Assembly (NCBI RefSeq): GCF_900770955.1
Contig: NZ_CAAGLX010000007.1
Coordinates: 1 to 64,000 of the forward strand
Source: an uncultured Phascolarctobacterium sp.
GTDB lineage: Bacteria > Bacillota > Negativicutes > Acidaminococcales > Acidaminococcaceae
Length of the DNA stretch: 64,000 nucleotides
Direction of reading: 5' to 3'
This document shows, piece by piece, positions 8,490 to 16,121 of this stretch. How positions within the stretch are numbered: the stretch's first letter is position 1; every line of letters starts with the position of its first letter. Both the position numbers and the translations under genes were made by a program. The notes beneath the pieces were generated by a model. The model had not been told where the DNA came from. It made no database searches and was given only the letters and a program-made list of their open reading frames with translations.

Positions 8490-9041
8490 ATGAAGGACAC
8501 AATTCTTGCAGCAGCAATAGAAGAAGTAACCTTACGTGGTCTACGCTTCACTATGCAGGATTTGGCTACTCGTTTACGAGTAAGCAAACGCTCTATTTAT
8601 GAAAATTTTTCTTCCAAGGAAGAGTTAGTCAGCTATATGGTAGATGCTATCCTTACCGATATGTCAACACAGGAACAAGCTATTCTTGAAGCAAAGACGA
8701 GCTGCATAAATAGACTTGAGCAGCTTTTAACTGTGCATCCTTACGAAGCAGAAATGTTCAATAAGAATATTTATGAAGATTTACGTCGCTTCTTTCCGAA
8801 GCAATGGCAAAAAGTAGAAGCTGCACGCCAATTACGCCTACAAAGAATCGAGCAGTTACTTGAAGCTGGCATCACCGCTAGGGAATTGCGGCCTGTTAAT
8901 GTAGGTTTAATTAGTGAAGTAATAAAATGCTCCTTTGACAGCTTCACTAGTTATCATTTTTTGGAGCAAAACAAGCTAACATATAAAGAAGCAATGGAGT
9001 CGCTCTTAAGCATTATGTTAGAGGGTATAGCAATCAAATAA
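8490..9041 (+). CDS. TetR/AcrR-family transcriptional regulator
   Basis: DNA-binding repressor of TetR type (183 aa). The N-terminal helix-turn-helix spans about residues 5-50, with the family pattern FTMQDLATRLRVSKRSIYENFSSKEELV. The C-terminal ligand domain is not assignable. RBS AAAAAAGGAGT precedes ATG. A terminator follows (9042-9085) and the efflux genes start 102 bases later on the same strand, so the natural target is the HlyD/ABC-2 operon and possibly its own promoter. Inverted repeats between 9094 and 9127 are candidate operators. Inducer unknown. Confidence 0.9.
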   Translation: MKDTILAAAIEEVTLRGLRFTMQDLATRLRVSKRSIYENFSSKEELVSYMVDAILTDMSTQEQAILEAKTSCINRLEQLLTVHPYEAEMFNKNIYEDLRRFFPKQWQKVEAARQLRLQRIEQLLEAGITARELRPVNVGLISEVIKCSFDSFTSYHFLEQNKLTYKEAMESLLSIMLEGIAIK

Positions 9042-9085
9042 AAACAAGCTAAAGGTCAAAATTTACAAGCTTGTTTTTTATTTTT
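9042..9085 (+). terminator. tetR terminator
   Basis: AAACAAGCT / AGCTTGTTT stem with a 17-base loop and long T-tract (TTTTTTATTTTT). Confidence 0.75.
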
Positions 9086-9093
9086 AGCATTTT

Positions 9094-9127
9094 GGTACCC
9101 TGAAAAACATTATAGTACCAACGGTAT
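9094..9127 (+). promoter_or_regulatory. Candidate TetR operator before the efflux genes
   Basis: GGTACC at 9094-9099, then GTACC-AAC-GGTAT at 9115-9127, an inverted repeat with a 3-bp centre, 17 bases before the HlyD start. TetR-family regulators bind such palindromes; that this one does is inference. Confidence 0.4.
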
Positions 9128-9143
9128 CGAAAGGAGATTTTTT

Positions 9144-9998
9144 ATGCGTTATTGGAAACAGATTTTAGCTTTAGCGATGCTAACAGCCTTATTTCTCACA
9201 AGTGGCTGTGCTGAACAAAACAAACGTGAAGAAGGATTTTTATGGGGTCAGGCAGATGCCACAGAGGTTGATGTAAACACTAAGGTTCCTGGCCGCTTAA
9301 TCGAACTATATGTCAAAGAAGGCTCGCTTGTGCATAAAGGTGATATTCTTGCCAAAATTGATGCTCGTGAACAAGATGCCTTAAATGCCGCTGCTAAAGC
9401 CAAGGTTGCAGAAGCCACAGCGGCTAATTTACAAGCAAAAGCAAACTTGAGCCAGGCAGAACGTGATATAGCACGCTATTCTGAGCTATATAAGCGTGGT
9501 GCTGTTTCCAAAGAAATTTATGAAAACTACAGTAAACAAAAAGATGTATATGAAGCGATGTACAAACAATCTGAGGCTGCTCTTAGTGCAGCAGTTGCAG
9601 CTTCTGAGCAGTCTGATATCAATCTCGGTGAAACAGATATTATCGCCCCATTCGACGGTATAGTGACAACAAAGTATGCTGAGCCCGGAGCTATGATTTC
9701 TACAGGCATGCCGATTGTAGCCGTACAAAACCCCAAAGATAATTGGGTAAATTTCAAAGTAAAAGAAACTGAACTGGATAAATATAATCTGCATGACACA
9801 GTGAAACTCATTGGTCGCAACGGAGATTTACAGCTTGATGGAACTATAGTCGATATATCAAGCAAACCTAACTTTGCCACCTACAGAGCTACCAGTGAAC
9901 GTGCAGACGCTCAGGATATAATTACCTTCAATATTAAAGTGCAGACAAACAGCTTAAAAGTAAAGCCAGGCATGCGCTTTCGTATAGAGCAGGGGTAA
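9144..9998 (+). CDS. HlyD/EmrA-type membrane-fusion lipoprotein
   Basis: Periplasmic adaptor that links an inner-membrane exporter to an outer-membrane channel (284 aa). It has a lipoprotein signal with lipobox LTSGC (Cys22), a first biotinyl-lipoyl half (VDVNTKVPGRLIELYVKEGSLVHKGDILAKID split over residues 37-70), a long alpha-helical hairpin (about 72-160, Ala/Glu/Lys-rich), the second lipoyl half (DIIAPFDGIVTTKYAEPGAM) and a beta-barrel domain. RBS AAAGGAGA. It heads an operon with two ABC-2 permeases (5-base gap). The architecture resembles YbhG of the YbhGFSR exporter. An outer-membrane TolC partner is not in the window. Confidence 0.88.
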   Translation: MRYWKQILALAMLTALFLTSGCAEQNKREEGFLWGQADATEVDVNTKVPGRLIELYVKEGSLVHKGDILAKIDAREQDALNAAAKAKVAEATAANLQAKANLSQAERDIARYSELYKRGAVSKEIYENYSKQKDVYEAMYKQSEAALSAAVAASEQSDINLGETDIIAPFDGIVTTKYAEPGAMISTGMPIVAVQNPKDNWVNFKVKETELDKYNLHDTVKLIGRNGDLQLDGTIVDISSKPNFATYRATSERADAQDIITFNIKVQTNSLKVKPGMRFRIEQG

Positions 9999-10003
9999 AG
10001 CTT

Positions 10004-11158
10004 ATGCAGCAGTTTAAAAATTTTTTTTCTGAACTTCAGGAGGCTTTCAAGCAGGAGCTTATAAACACCGGACGGTTAAACAAAACTGCTATTATGCTTT
10101 TACTGTTGATGCCGGTTATCTATACAATTATTTTCGGCTATACCTATGCTGCTAATGTACTAAATGATATACCAGTAGCAGTCTGCGACCTGCAGCAAAG
10201 CAAAATTTCCCGCACAGCTATCTTCAACTATGACACCTCAGATCGCTTTAACATCGTCAAGCATGTTAATTCCTTAGATGAGCTGGAAGCTTGTATAAAA
10301 AGTGGTCAAGCCAAGGTTGGTTTATATATTGAACCAAATCTGGATAAAAGAATAAAAACTGCTCTACCAGCAGAAATTAGTATTCTTATAGATGCTACAA
10401 ATGTTGTTTATGGCAGTGCAGCGCTCGTAGCAGCCGAAGAAATAAATATGAACCTTAAAGTAGCTGGTGAGCAAAAAATTCTTGAACGCCTGAGCTATTA
10501 TCCCGATAAAGCCTTAAATGTAGCTTATCCTGCTGCTATCAGCCTGCGTATTCTGAACAACCCGACAAATTCCTATACTAATTTCATGCTATTAGGTCTT
10601 GTTTGTAATGGTATTCAGATTTCCTTGTATTTATATACAGCTGATACCTTTATAAAAAATAGGAGCAGACGCTGGACTTTTCCTACAGCTCTGCTGCTAG
10701 GTAAGACGCTAGCCATAGGTATTACTTCCTTAACCTCTTTCATCTTCTGCCTATGGCTGGCCCATACCATTTTTGCTGTACCGCTCCGCGCTCCCTGGTA
10801 TGAATTTCTCAGCCTGTTAGTAGCCTTTGAACTGCTTTTCATTACCTTAGGTATATTTTTCGCCTTAGCCTTTGGCAGAGCTGTCAATGCTATTCAGGAC
10901 ACCCTGCTCTTTATTATGCCAGGACTGTTATACAGTGGCCTTAGCTGGCCAAATGAATGGGTTGGCAGTCTGCCCGCTTATATCCGCGCCTTATTCCCTA
11001 TAACATATTTAGCAATTCCACTACGTGATCTATCCTTACAGGGCTATTCTGTTCTTCTAAACAACGATATTGTTGTTCTTTTTACAGGTACTATTATACT
11101 TGCTTTGATAGATTATGTTTTACTACGTTATCGTTTAGGCAAGGAGGCTGCTATATGA
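10004..11158 (+). CDS. ABC-2 type export permease, first copy
   Basis: Membrane component of a YbhS/YbhR-like exporter (384 aa). One N-terminal TM helix (about residues 28-50), a roughly 130-residue periplasmic domain beginning IPVAVCDLQQSKISR, then five or six TM helices from about residue 190; PGLLYSGLSWPNEWVGSLP and FPITYLAIPLRDL are family-typical of the ABC-2 membrane domain. The stop overlaps the next gene by 4 bases (ATGA). No ATP-binding protein lies in this operon, unlike E. coli ybhGFSR. Substrate unknown; drugs or toxic organic compounds are typical. Confidence 0.86.
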   Translation: MQQFKNFFSELQEAFKQELINTGRLNKTAIMLLLLMPVIYTIIFGYTYAANVLNDIPVAVCDLQQSKISRTAIFNYDTSDRFNIVKHVNSLDELEACIKSGQAKVGLYIEPNLDKRIKTALPAEISILIDATNVVYGSAALVAAEEINMNLKVAGEQKILERLSYYPDKALNVAYPAAISLRILNNPTNSYTNFMLLGLVCNGIQISLYLYTADTFIKNRSRRWTFPTALLLGKTLAIGITSLTSFIFCLWLAHTIFAVPLRAPWYEFLSLLVAFELLFITLGIFFALAFGRAVNAIQDTLLFIMPGLLYSGLSWPNEWVGSLPAYIRALFPITYLAIPLRDLSLQGYSVLLNNDIVVLFTGTIILALIDYVLLRYRLGKEAAI

Positions 11159-12285
11159 AAGACTATTTTTATTTTATAAAACATGAGCTTGCAGATATTT
11201 TCATTCATGATGCCAAGCGCGGTATTCTTTTAATGCTAGCCTCCATTGCTTATATGCTTATCTTTTCCTGGCTTTATCTTTTTGGCGTAGTAAAAGAAGT
11301 GCCTCTGCTGATAGTTGACCAAAGCAATACGGCTCTCAGTCGACAGCTGAGTCAAGCCTTCGATGACAGTGACAGCTTCAAAGCAGTTTCCTATAGCAAT
11401 AACTGGCAGGACGCAGAGGACTGGCTGCGTAGTTACGGACGACACAGCGCAGCCCTGATTATCCCCGAAGATTTTGCCGAAAATATACTTAGCGACAGAC
11501 AAAGCAATGTACAGCTTATAATCGAAGGCAGTAATATTATTGTCACCAGCAACAGCTCAACAGCAGGTATGGATATTATCCAGAGCTTCAATGCGCAGAC
11601 GACGCAAAAGCTTTTGGAACGTGATGTAAATCAAGTGCCCTACCTAGCTAAACGCAGAACAGAGCCTGTAAGCTTTAATTATAGAATTTTAGGCAATCCC
11701 CAGCTTGATTATCTACACTTTTTCGTCTATGGTCTAGGTCTTGTTGCCCTGCAACAGGGCTTATTGCTCTCAATAGCAGCCAGCGTTTTCACGCACCGTA
11801 GGCAAGAGCACTTTACACTGCTTCCGGTCTCCATGCGCTGGATTATAAGTTCAGGAATATACTTTACCTTAGGACTTGTTTCTTACGCATTATGCTTACT
11901 CGTAGGCCATCATTTTTTCTTTCTGCCACTCAAAGGCAGCCTTTGTGAGCATATTGCTATCAGTGGTGCTTTCTTATTTTGCCTTGCACAGGTCGGTGGT
12001 CTGATAGCCTGTCTGGTAAAAGATGAACTGCTCTTTAGCCGTATATCTATTTTTTATACCGTTCCAGCTTTTATGCTTTCCGGCTACACCTGGCCGCTGG
12101 AGGCTATGCCATTAGGTATACAAATTCTTGGCTATATCTCACCCTTCACTTATTTTGCTCCAACAGTTCGTCAGCTATGCTTAAACGGCTATAGTAGCAG
12201 TTTATATAGCAATACAGCTATTTTATTTATGATAGGGCTAGTATCTTTACCATTCGTGTGCAAGGTCTACGCTAAAAAGAATTAA
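11155..12285 (+). CDS. ABC-2 type export permease, second copy
   Basis: Paralogue of the preceding permease (376 aa) with the same layout: N-terminal TM helix (about 20-45), periplasmic domain starting VPLLIVDQSNTALSRQ, then TM bundle; VPAFMLSGYTWPLEAMP and ISPFTYFAPTVRQL match the corresponding parts of the first permease. Translationally coupled through an ATGA overlap. Together they would form the heterodimeric membrane channel behind the HlyD adaptor. It is the last gene of the unit: the stop is followed within 8 bases by the inverted copy of the 14-bp motif and no typical terminator. Confidence 0.86.
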   Translation: MKDYFYFIKHELADIFIHDAKRGILLMLASIAYMLIFSWLYLFGVVKEVPLLIVDQSNTALSRQLSQAFDDSDSFKAVSYSNNWQDAEDWLRSYGRHSAALIIPEDFAENILSDRQSNVQLIIEGSNIIVTSNSSTAGMDIIQSFNAQTTQKLLERDVNQVPYLAKRRTEPVSFNYRILGNPQLDYLHFFVYGLGLVALQQGLLLSIAASVFTHRRQEHFTLLPVSMRWIISSGIYFTLGLVSYALCLLVGHHFFFLPLKGSLCEHIAISGAFLFCLAQVGGLIACLVKDELLFSRISIFYTVPAFMLSGYTWPLEAMPLGIQILGYISPFTYFAPTVRQLCLNGYSSSLYSNTAILFMIGLVSLPFVCKVYAKKN

Positions 12286-12292
12286 TTTAAAA

Positions 12293-12306
12293 CTCAAACT
12301 TCCCAC
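12293..12306 (-). repeat. Inverted copy of the 14-bp GTGGGAAGTTTGAG motif
   Basis: CTCAAACTTCCCAC on the plus strand. It is inverted relative to the copies at 8405-8418 and 12602-12615, so it can be read as the end of a 323-bp segment (12293-12615) or of the whole efflux locus. Confidence 0.6.
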
Positions 12307-12453
12307 GCACAAGATGTAAGAAAACAGCAGCATAACGTTTATGCCTTTCAGCTTTTTACAGTTGCAGATAGTTAAAATGCTGCTGAGCTGAAAAGTTTTA
12401 AAAAATTTGTTGACGGAAGTCGATAAGTTTTGTTCATTGAAGCAATTAGATGG

Positions 12454-12552
12454 TATAATATACACAGCTACACAGCGCAAGCCCTTCTTTCTGGTTTATT
12501 GGTTTTTGCAAATTTATTATACCAACTAAGAGCGGCTTGTGCTATTTTTTTA
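12454..12552 (+). ncRNA. Candidate short structured RNA
   Basis: A consensus TATAAT at 12454-12459 (weak -35) is followed about 15 bases later by a 10-bp stem, AGCGCAAGCC (12474-12483) with GGCTTGTGCT (12534-12543), an inner TTGGT/ACCAA stem, and ATTTTTTTATTTTTT. A transcript of about 85-90 nt that is nearly all hairpin plus terminator would result. Whether it is a small RNA, a decayed element or just a terminator is open. Confidence 0.4.
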
Positions 12553-12599
12553 TTTTTTAGGTCTAAGCCCAGTTGTGAGCTGCGTTTAAACGGTTTTCA

Positions 12600-12615
12600 A
12601 TGTGGGAAGTTTGAG
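12600..12615 (+). repeat. 16-bp motif ATGTGGGAAGTTTGAG, copy 2
   Basis: Exact copy of 8403-8418, about 70 bases upstream of the promoter for the aromatic leader. Confidence 0.6.
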
Positions 12616-12685
12616 GTTATTACTGTAACCTACTTTACAATAATAATGCGATAAGATGAAAAATAAATAAAATGATACTTTTTCC

Positions 12686-12715
12686 TTGACGTTTTTGGAG
12701 CAGGAGGAGTAAAAT
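12686..12715 (+). promoter_or_regulatory. Promoter of the aromatic leader/operon
   Basis: TTGACG (12686-12691), 18-base spacer, TAAAAT (12710-12715). Transcription would start near 12722, giving a leader of about 345 nt before aroF. Confidence 0.55.
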
Positions 12716-12784
12716 AACTTCAATCGCTGATTACGGCGATAAATTTTGAAGCATAGGCTGATGCCTAAGCTGTTGCAGGTGAAA

Positions 12785-12925
12785 ATGATGGAATCTAAAA
12801 TGATGAACACTGCAATTGAATATGGTTTTTATTACGCACCGGTCTTTAACTATTACTTTAGCACCGGTTATTTTGCATGGGAAAAATCATATAACAGTAA
12901 TCATCGTATTGGAGACCATAAATAG
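12785..12925 (+). CDS. Tyr/Phe-rich leader peptide of the aromatic operon
   Basis: Short ORF of 46 codons (ATG pairs at 12785/12788 and 12800/12803; TAG at 12923). Residues 13-36 contain seven Tyr and four Phe, with runs YGFYY, FNYYF and GYF. Such density of the end-product amino acids is the signature of a ribosome-mediated attenuation peptide like PheL. It lies in the leader between a promoter and a terminator, directly upstream of two DAHP synthase genes. AGGTGA at 12777-12782 suits the second ATG (12788). Two hairpins precede it (CTTCAA...TTGAAG around TCGC/GCGA; TAGGC/GCCTA). It is expected to sense charged tRNA-Tyr and tRNA-Phe rather than act as a protein. Confidence 0.75.
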   Translation: MMESKMMNTAIEYGFYYAPVFNYYFSTGYFAWEKSYNSNHRIGDHK

Positions 12926-12929
12926 TATT

Positions 12930-12999
12930 TGCAGGCTTGATGCTTGCATTTAAAATTTAGCTTTTACAGCAGGCTCTTTTACGGGAGCCTGCTTTTTTT
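12930..12999 (+). promoter_or_regulatory. Attenuator of the aromatic operon
   Basis: Terminator stem AGCAGGCTC (12968-12976) with GAGCCTGCT (12985-12993) followed by TTTTTT. Just upstream, TGCAGGC (12930-12936) pairs with GCTTGCA (12942-12948), and GCTTGC can instead pair with the terminator's 5' arm GCAGGC (12969-12974). These mutually exclusive pairings are the expected terminator/antiterminator switch. Which fold is favoured by ribosome stalling was not resolved. Confidence 0.7.
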
Positions 13000-13068
13000 G
13001 TAGCATGGCAGCTTATAGCAGTATGGTAAATTAAATGACAAGGGAGTCAGAACAAAGGGGAGAAATTT

Positions 13069-14082
13069 ATGGTAATAGTATTCAAGCCGGGAGCGCCGGA
13101 GGAAAATAAAGCAAAAATGCGCAGTAATTTGGAAAGCAAGGGCTTCCAAATTAACGAAATCAACGGTGTCAATATGACCATTTTCGGCATCATCGGCGAC
13201 ACCAGTACACTTGATATCAATATGCTGCGTATTGATGATGCTGTTGACAAGGTAATGCGAGTGCAGGAGCCGTTCAAGCGGGCCAACCGCATGTTCCATC
13301 CGCAGGATTCCGTAGTTAACGTAGGCGGTGTTGCAGTCGGCGGCCGTAAGATTCAGGTTATAGCAGGTCCTTGCTCGGTAGAAACACAGGAGCAGGTTAC
13401 GGATATTGCCAAATCCATTAAGCTGGGCGGCGCTTCAATGCTTCGCGGCGGAGCCTTCAAGCCACGCACCTCGCCGTATTCCTTCCAAGGCTTGAAGGAG
13501 GTTGGCCTGGAATATTTAAAGGGTGCCAAAAAAGAAACAGGCTTGCCGATAGTAACAGAAATCATGTCACCGTATATGATTGAGCGCTTTGTAGAGGATG
13601 TAGATTTGATTCAGGTTGGCGCCCGCAACATGCAGAACTTTGAACTGCTGAAGGAGCTGGGCAAAACCAATAAGCCGATTTTGTTAAAGCGCGGTTTGGC
13701 AGCAACGATTGAGGAATGGCTGATGGCAGCGGAATATATCATGAGCGAAGGCAATGAAAATGTTATCCTTTGCGAACGCGGTATCCGCACCTTTGAAACA
13801 TATACGCGCAACACACTTGATGTAAGCGCAATTCCCGCTGTGAAAAAGCTCAGTCATCTGCCGGTAGTAGTTGACCCGAGCCATGCAGCAGGCCTGTGGT
13901 GGATGGTAGAGCCTTTAGCCAAGGCTGCTGTTGCAGTCGGTGCAGACGGACTTTTGATTGAAGTACACAATAATCCGGAAGCAGCGCTTTGTGACGGCGC
14001 ACAATCCTTAAGACCTGAACGCTTTGCCAGACTGATGGGCGAGTTGAAGGGCATTGCCAGAATTGTCGGCAGAGATATGTAA
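13069..14082 (+). CDS. aroF: DAHP synthase, AroF/Thermotoga type (copy 1)
   Basis: 3-deoxy-7-phosphoheptulonate synthase: condenses phosphoenolpyruvate and erythrose 4-phosphate, the first shikimate step. 337 aa: an N-terminal ferredoxin-like regulatory domain (1-70, start MVIVFKPGAP) and a TIM barrel with VIAGPCSVE, RGGAFKPRTSPYSFQG, LLKRGLAATIEEWL, CERGIRTFE, PVVVDPSHAAG and IEVHNNPE. This N-domain in the type I beta class binds Tyr or Phe in Thermotoga. RBS AAAGGGGAG. First gene after the attenuator. A paralogue follows after 110 bases; the catalytic halves are almost identical while the N-domains differ. Confidence 0.95.
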   Translation: MVIVFKPGAPEENKAKMRSNLESKGFQINEINGVNMTIFGIIGDTSTLDINMLRIDDAVDKVMRVQEPFKRANRMFHPQDSVVNVGGVAVGGRKIQVIAGPCSVETQEQVTDIAKSIKLGGASMLRGGAFKPRTSPYSFQGLKEVGLEYLKGAKKETGLPIVTEIMSPYMIERFVEDVDLIQVGARNMQNFELLKELGKTNKPILLKRGLAATIEEWLMAAEYIMSEGNENVILCERGIRTFETYTRNTLDVSAIPAVKKLSHLPVVVDPSHAAGLWWMVEPLAKAAVAVGADGLLIEVHNNPEAALCDGAQSLRPERFARLMGELKGIARIVGRDM

Positions 14083-14192
14083 GTAAGACGTTACACCTTA
14101 GCTGAATTGAAAAAGCATAAGGGTTTGTAATAGCTCCTGATCTGGGAGTAGTATTGTAGCATTGTAGATTAGATTAAAGGAGAGATTTTATC

Positions 14193-15206
14193 ATGATTAT
14201 CGTATTTAAACAAAATGCCACTGTTGAGGAAAAAGCTAAGCTGAAAAACCAATTAGAAAGCAAGGGCTTTCAGATTCATGCCAGTGATGGCGTAAATGCT
14301 TCGCTGTTTGGTGTTGTTGGTGATACAAGTGCTTTGGATATCAACCTTTTGCGCGTTGTCGAGGGTGTAGAAAAGGTAATGCGTGTGCAGGAGCCTTTCA
14401 AACGTGCCAACCGCATGTTCCATCCCGAGGACAGCATTGTAGATGTTGCAGGCAGAAAGTTTGGCGGCAAAAAGCTGCAGGTTATCGCAGGTCCCTGTTC
14501 CGTAGAAACCCAAGAGCAGGTTACGGAAATTGCTGAGGATGTTAAGGCTGCAGGCGCTACGCTGATGCGTGGCGGTGCGTTTAAACCCCGCACATCTCCG
14601 TACTCCTTCCAGGGTTTAAAGGAAAAAGGTCTGGATTTCCTGAAAAATGCCAAGGCTTCCACCGGTCTGCCGATTGTTACGGAAATCATGTCACCTTACA
14701 TGGTGGAACGCTTTGTTGAAGATGTTGACCTGATTCAGGTCGGTGCCCGCAATATGCAGAATTTTGATCTGCTCAAGGAATTGGGCAAAACCAATAAGCC
14801 TATTCTTTTGAAGCGCGGTCTGGCAGCAACTATTGAGGAATGGCTGATGGCGGCGGAATACATTATGAGCGAGGGCAACGAGAATGTTATCCTTTGCGAA
14901 CGCGGTATCCGCACCTTTGAAACCTACACCCGCAATACGCTTGACGTAAGCGCAATTCCTGCAGTAAAAAGACTCAGTCATCTGCCGGTAGTAGTTGACC
15001 CGAGCCATGCAGCAGGCATGTGGTGGATGGTAGAGCCTTTGGCTAAGGCTGCGGTTGCAGTCGGTGCGGACGGTTTGCTTATTGAGGTACATAACAATCC
15101 CGAAGCAGCATGGTGCGATGGCGCACAATCCTTAAAGCCGGACCGCTTTGCTAAGCTGATGGGCGACCTCAGAGGCATTGCGAACATTGTCGGCAGAGAG
15201 TTATAA
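14193..15206 (+). CDS. aroF: DAHP synthase, AroF/Thermotoga type (copy 2)
   Basis: Tandem paralogue of the preceding gene, also 337 aa, with the same barrel motifs. By eye only about five residues differ between positions 158 and 312, against roughly thirty in the first 100, so divergence is concentrated in the regulatory domain and its linker. Nucleotide stretches of more than 40 identical bases occur in the 3' halves. Likely the two isozymes differ in feedback control (for instance one Tyr-, one Phe-sensitive); that is inference. RBS AAAGGAGAG. The 110-base gap before it shows no terminator, so it should share the operon transcript. Confidence 0.95.
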   Translation: MIIVFKQNATVEEKAKLKNQLESKGFQIHASDGVNASLFGVVGDTSALDINLLRVVEGVEKVMRVQEPFKRANRMFHPEDSIVDVAGRKFGGKKLQVIAGPCSVETQEQVTEIAEDVKAAGATLMRGGAFKPRTSPYSFQGLKEKGLDFLKNAKASTGLPIVTEIMSPYMVERFVEDVDLIQVGARNMQNFDLLKELGKTNKPILLKRGLAATIEEWLMAAEYIMSEGNENVILCERGIRTFETYTRNTLDVSAIPAVKRLSHLPVVVDPSHAAGMWWMVEPLAKAAVAVGADGLLIEVHNNPEAAWCDGAQSLKPDRFAKLMGDLRGIANIVGREL

Positions 15207-15236
15207 TAGTAGTATGGTAAGATAGGAGTGATTTCT

Positions 15237-16121
15237 TTGGAAGCTGATTTTAGCGGTGATAACAGAAGTACAAGGTGGCAGGAGCTTAGCTTTGCTATTG
15301 TTGGCCTGGGGCTGATTGGCGGCTCCTATGCCAAGGCACTGCGTAAGCTGGGCGTTAAGCAGATTATCGGCATAGAGCGTGATGCAGCAACATTGCATGA
15401 GGCTGAGCAGCAGGGAATTATAGACATTGGTATGGCTAATCCTGATGCGAGGCTTAAAGAGGCCAATGTAATTATCTGCGCTATTTATCCTGATGCTATC
15501 GTAAATTTTATAGCTGCAAATGTCGGTTTCTTTAATGAAAAGGTTTTGCTGACTGATGTTGCAGGTATAAAAAACGATATAATCAGCAGAGGACAGTCCT
15601 TTTTGCAGGATGGCATGGAATTTGTTTCCGGCCATCCGATGGCGGGGCGTCAGGGCAGCGGTCTCGGCATGAGTGATGCGCATATTTTTCAGAATGCCAA
15701 TTACATCATCGTGCCGGAAAAGCATAACACGCAGACTGCAATCAGCTGGCTGGAGCAATTTGCTCTGGCTCTTGGCTGCAAGCATACGGTGCAGGTAACA
15801 CCGGCGCAGCACGATGCTACGATAGCTTATACCAGTAATCTGCCGCATGTTACTGCGGTAGCGCTCATGGACAGCGCTTCCTTCGATGATAAAACCAAGT
15901 ACTTCGTTGCCGGCAGCTTCCGGGATGGCACTCGTGTAGCAGATATAAATCCGGAATTATGGTGTAAGCTTTTCCTTGCCAACAGGGAAAAGGTTGCGGA
16001 TGAAATAGACAGATATATGGAGCAGCTGGCGCTGTGGCGCGATGCTTTGCGCGGTGACAACGGCGAAAAGCTGAAGGAGCTGATGCGCAAGGCCGGAGCG
16101 CGGAGAAGGGAGCTTTTTTAA
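15237..16121 (+). CDS. tyrA: Prephenate dehydrogenase
   Basis: Oxidatively decarboxylates prephenate to 4-hydroxyphenylpyruvate for tyrosine (294 aa). N-terminal NAD fold with IVGLGLIGGSYAKAL; DVAGIKNDI; GHPMAGRQGSGLG with the catalytic His region; HDATIAYTSNLPHV; and the helical dimer domain to the C-terminus. No ACT domain, so feedback probably acts elsewhere. Start: TTG at 15237, 8 bases after GGAG; the in-frame GTG at 15228 is inside that ribosome site and is less likely. The stop overlaps the aroB start (TAATG). Confidence 0.93.
   Translation: MEADFSGDNRSTRWQELSFAIVGLGLIGGSYAKALRKLGVKQIIGIERDAATLHEAEQQGIIDIGMANPDARLKEANVIICAIYPDAIVNFIAANVGFFNEKVLLTDVAGIKNDIISRGQSFLQDGMEFVSGHPMAGRQGSGLGMSDAHIFQNANYIIVPEKHNTQTAISWLEQFALALGCKHTVQVTPAQHDATIAYTSNLPHVTAVALMDSASFDDKTKYFVAGSFRDGTRVADINPELWCKLFLANREKVADEIDRYMEQLALWRDALRGDNGEKLKELMRKAGARRRELF

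Noticed and set aside
12430..12654. 74-codon ORF in the gap before the aromatic leader
   Set aside because: Overlaps the promoter and hairpin of the candidate short RNA; no ribosome site and no protein-like pattern.
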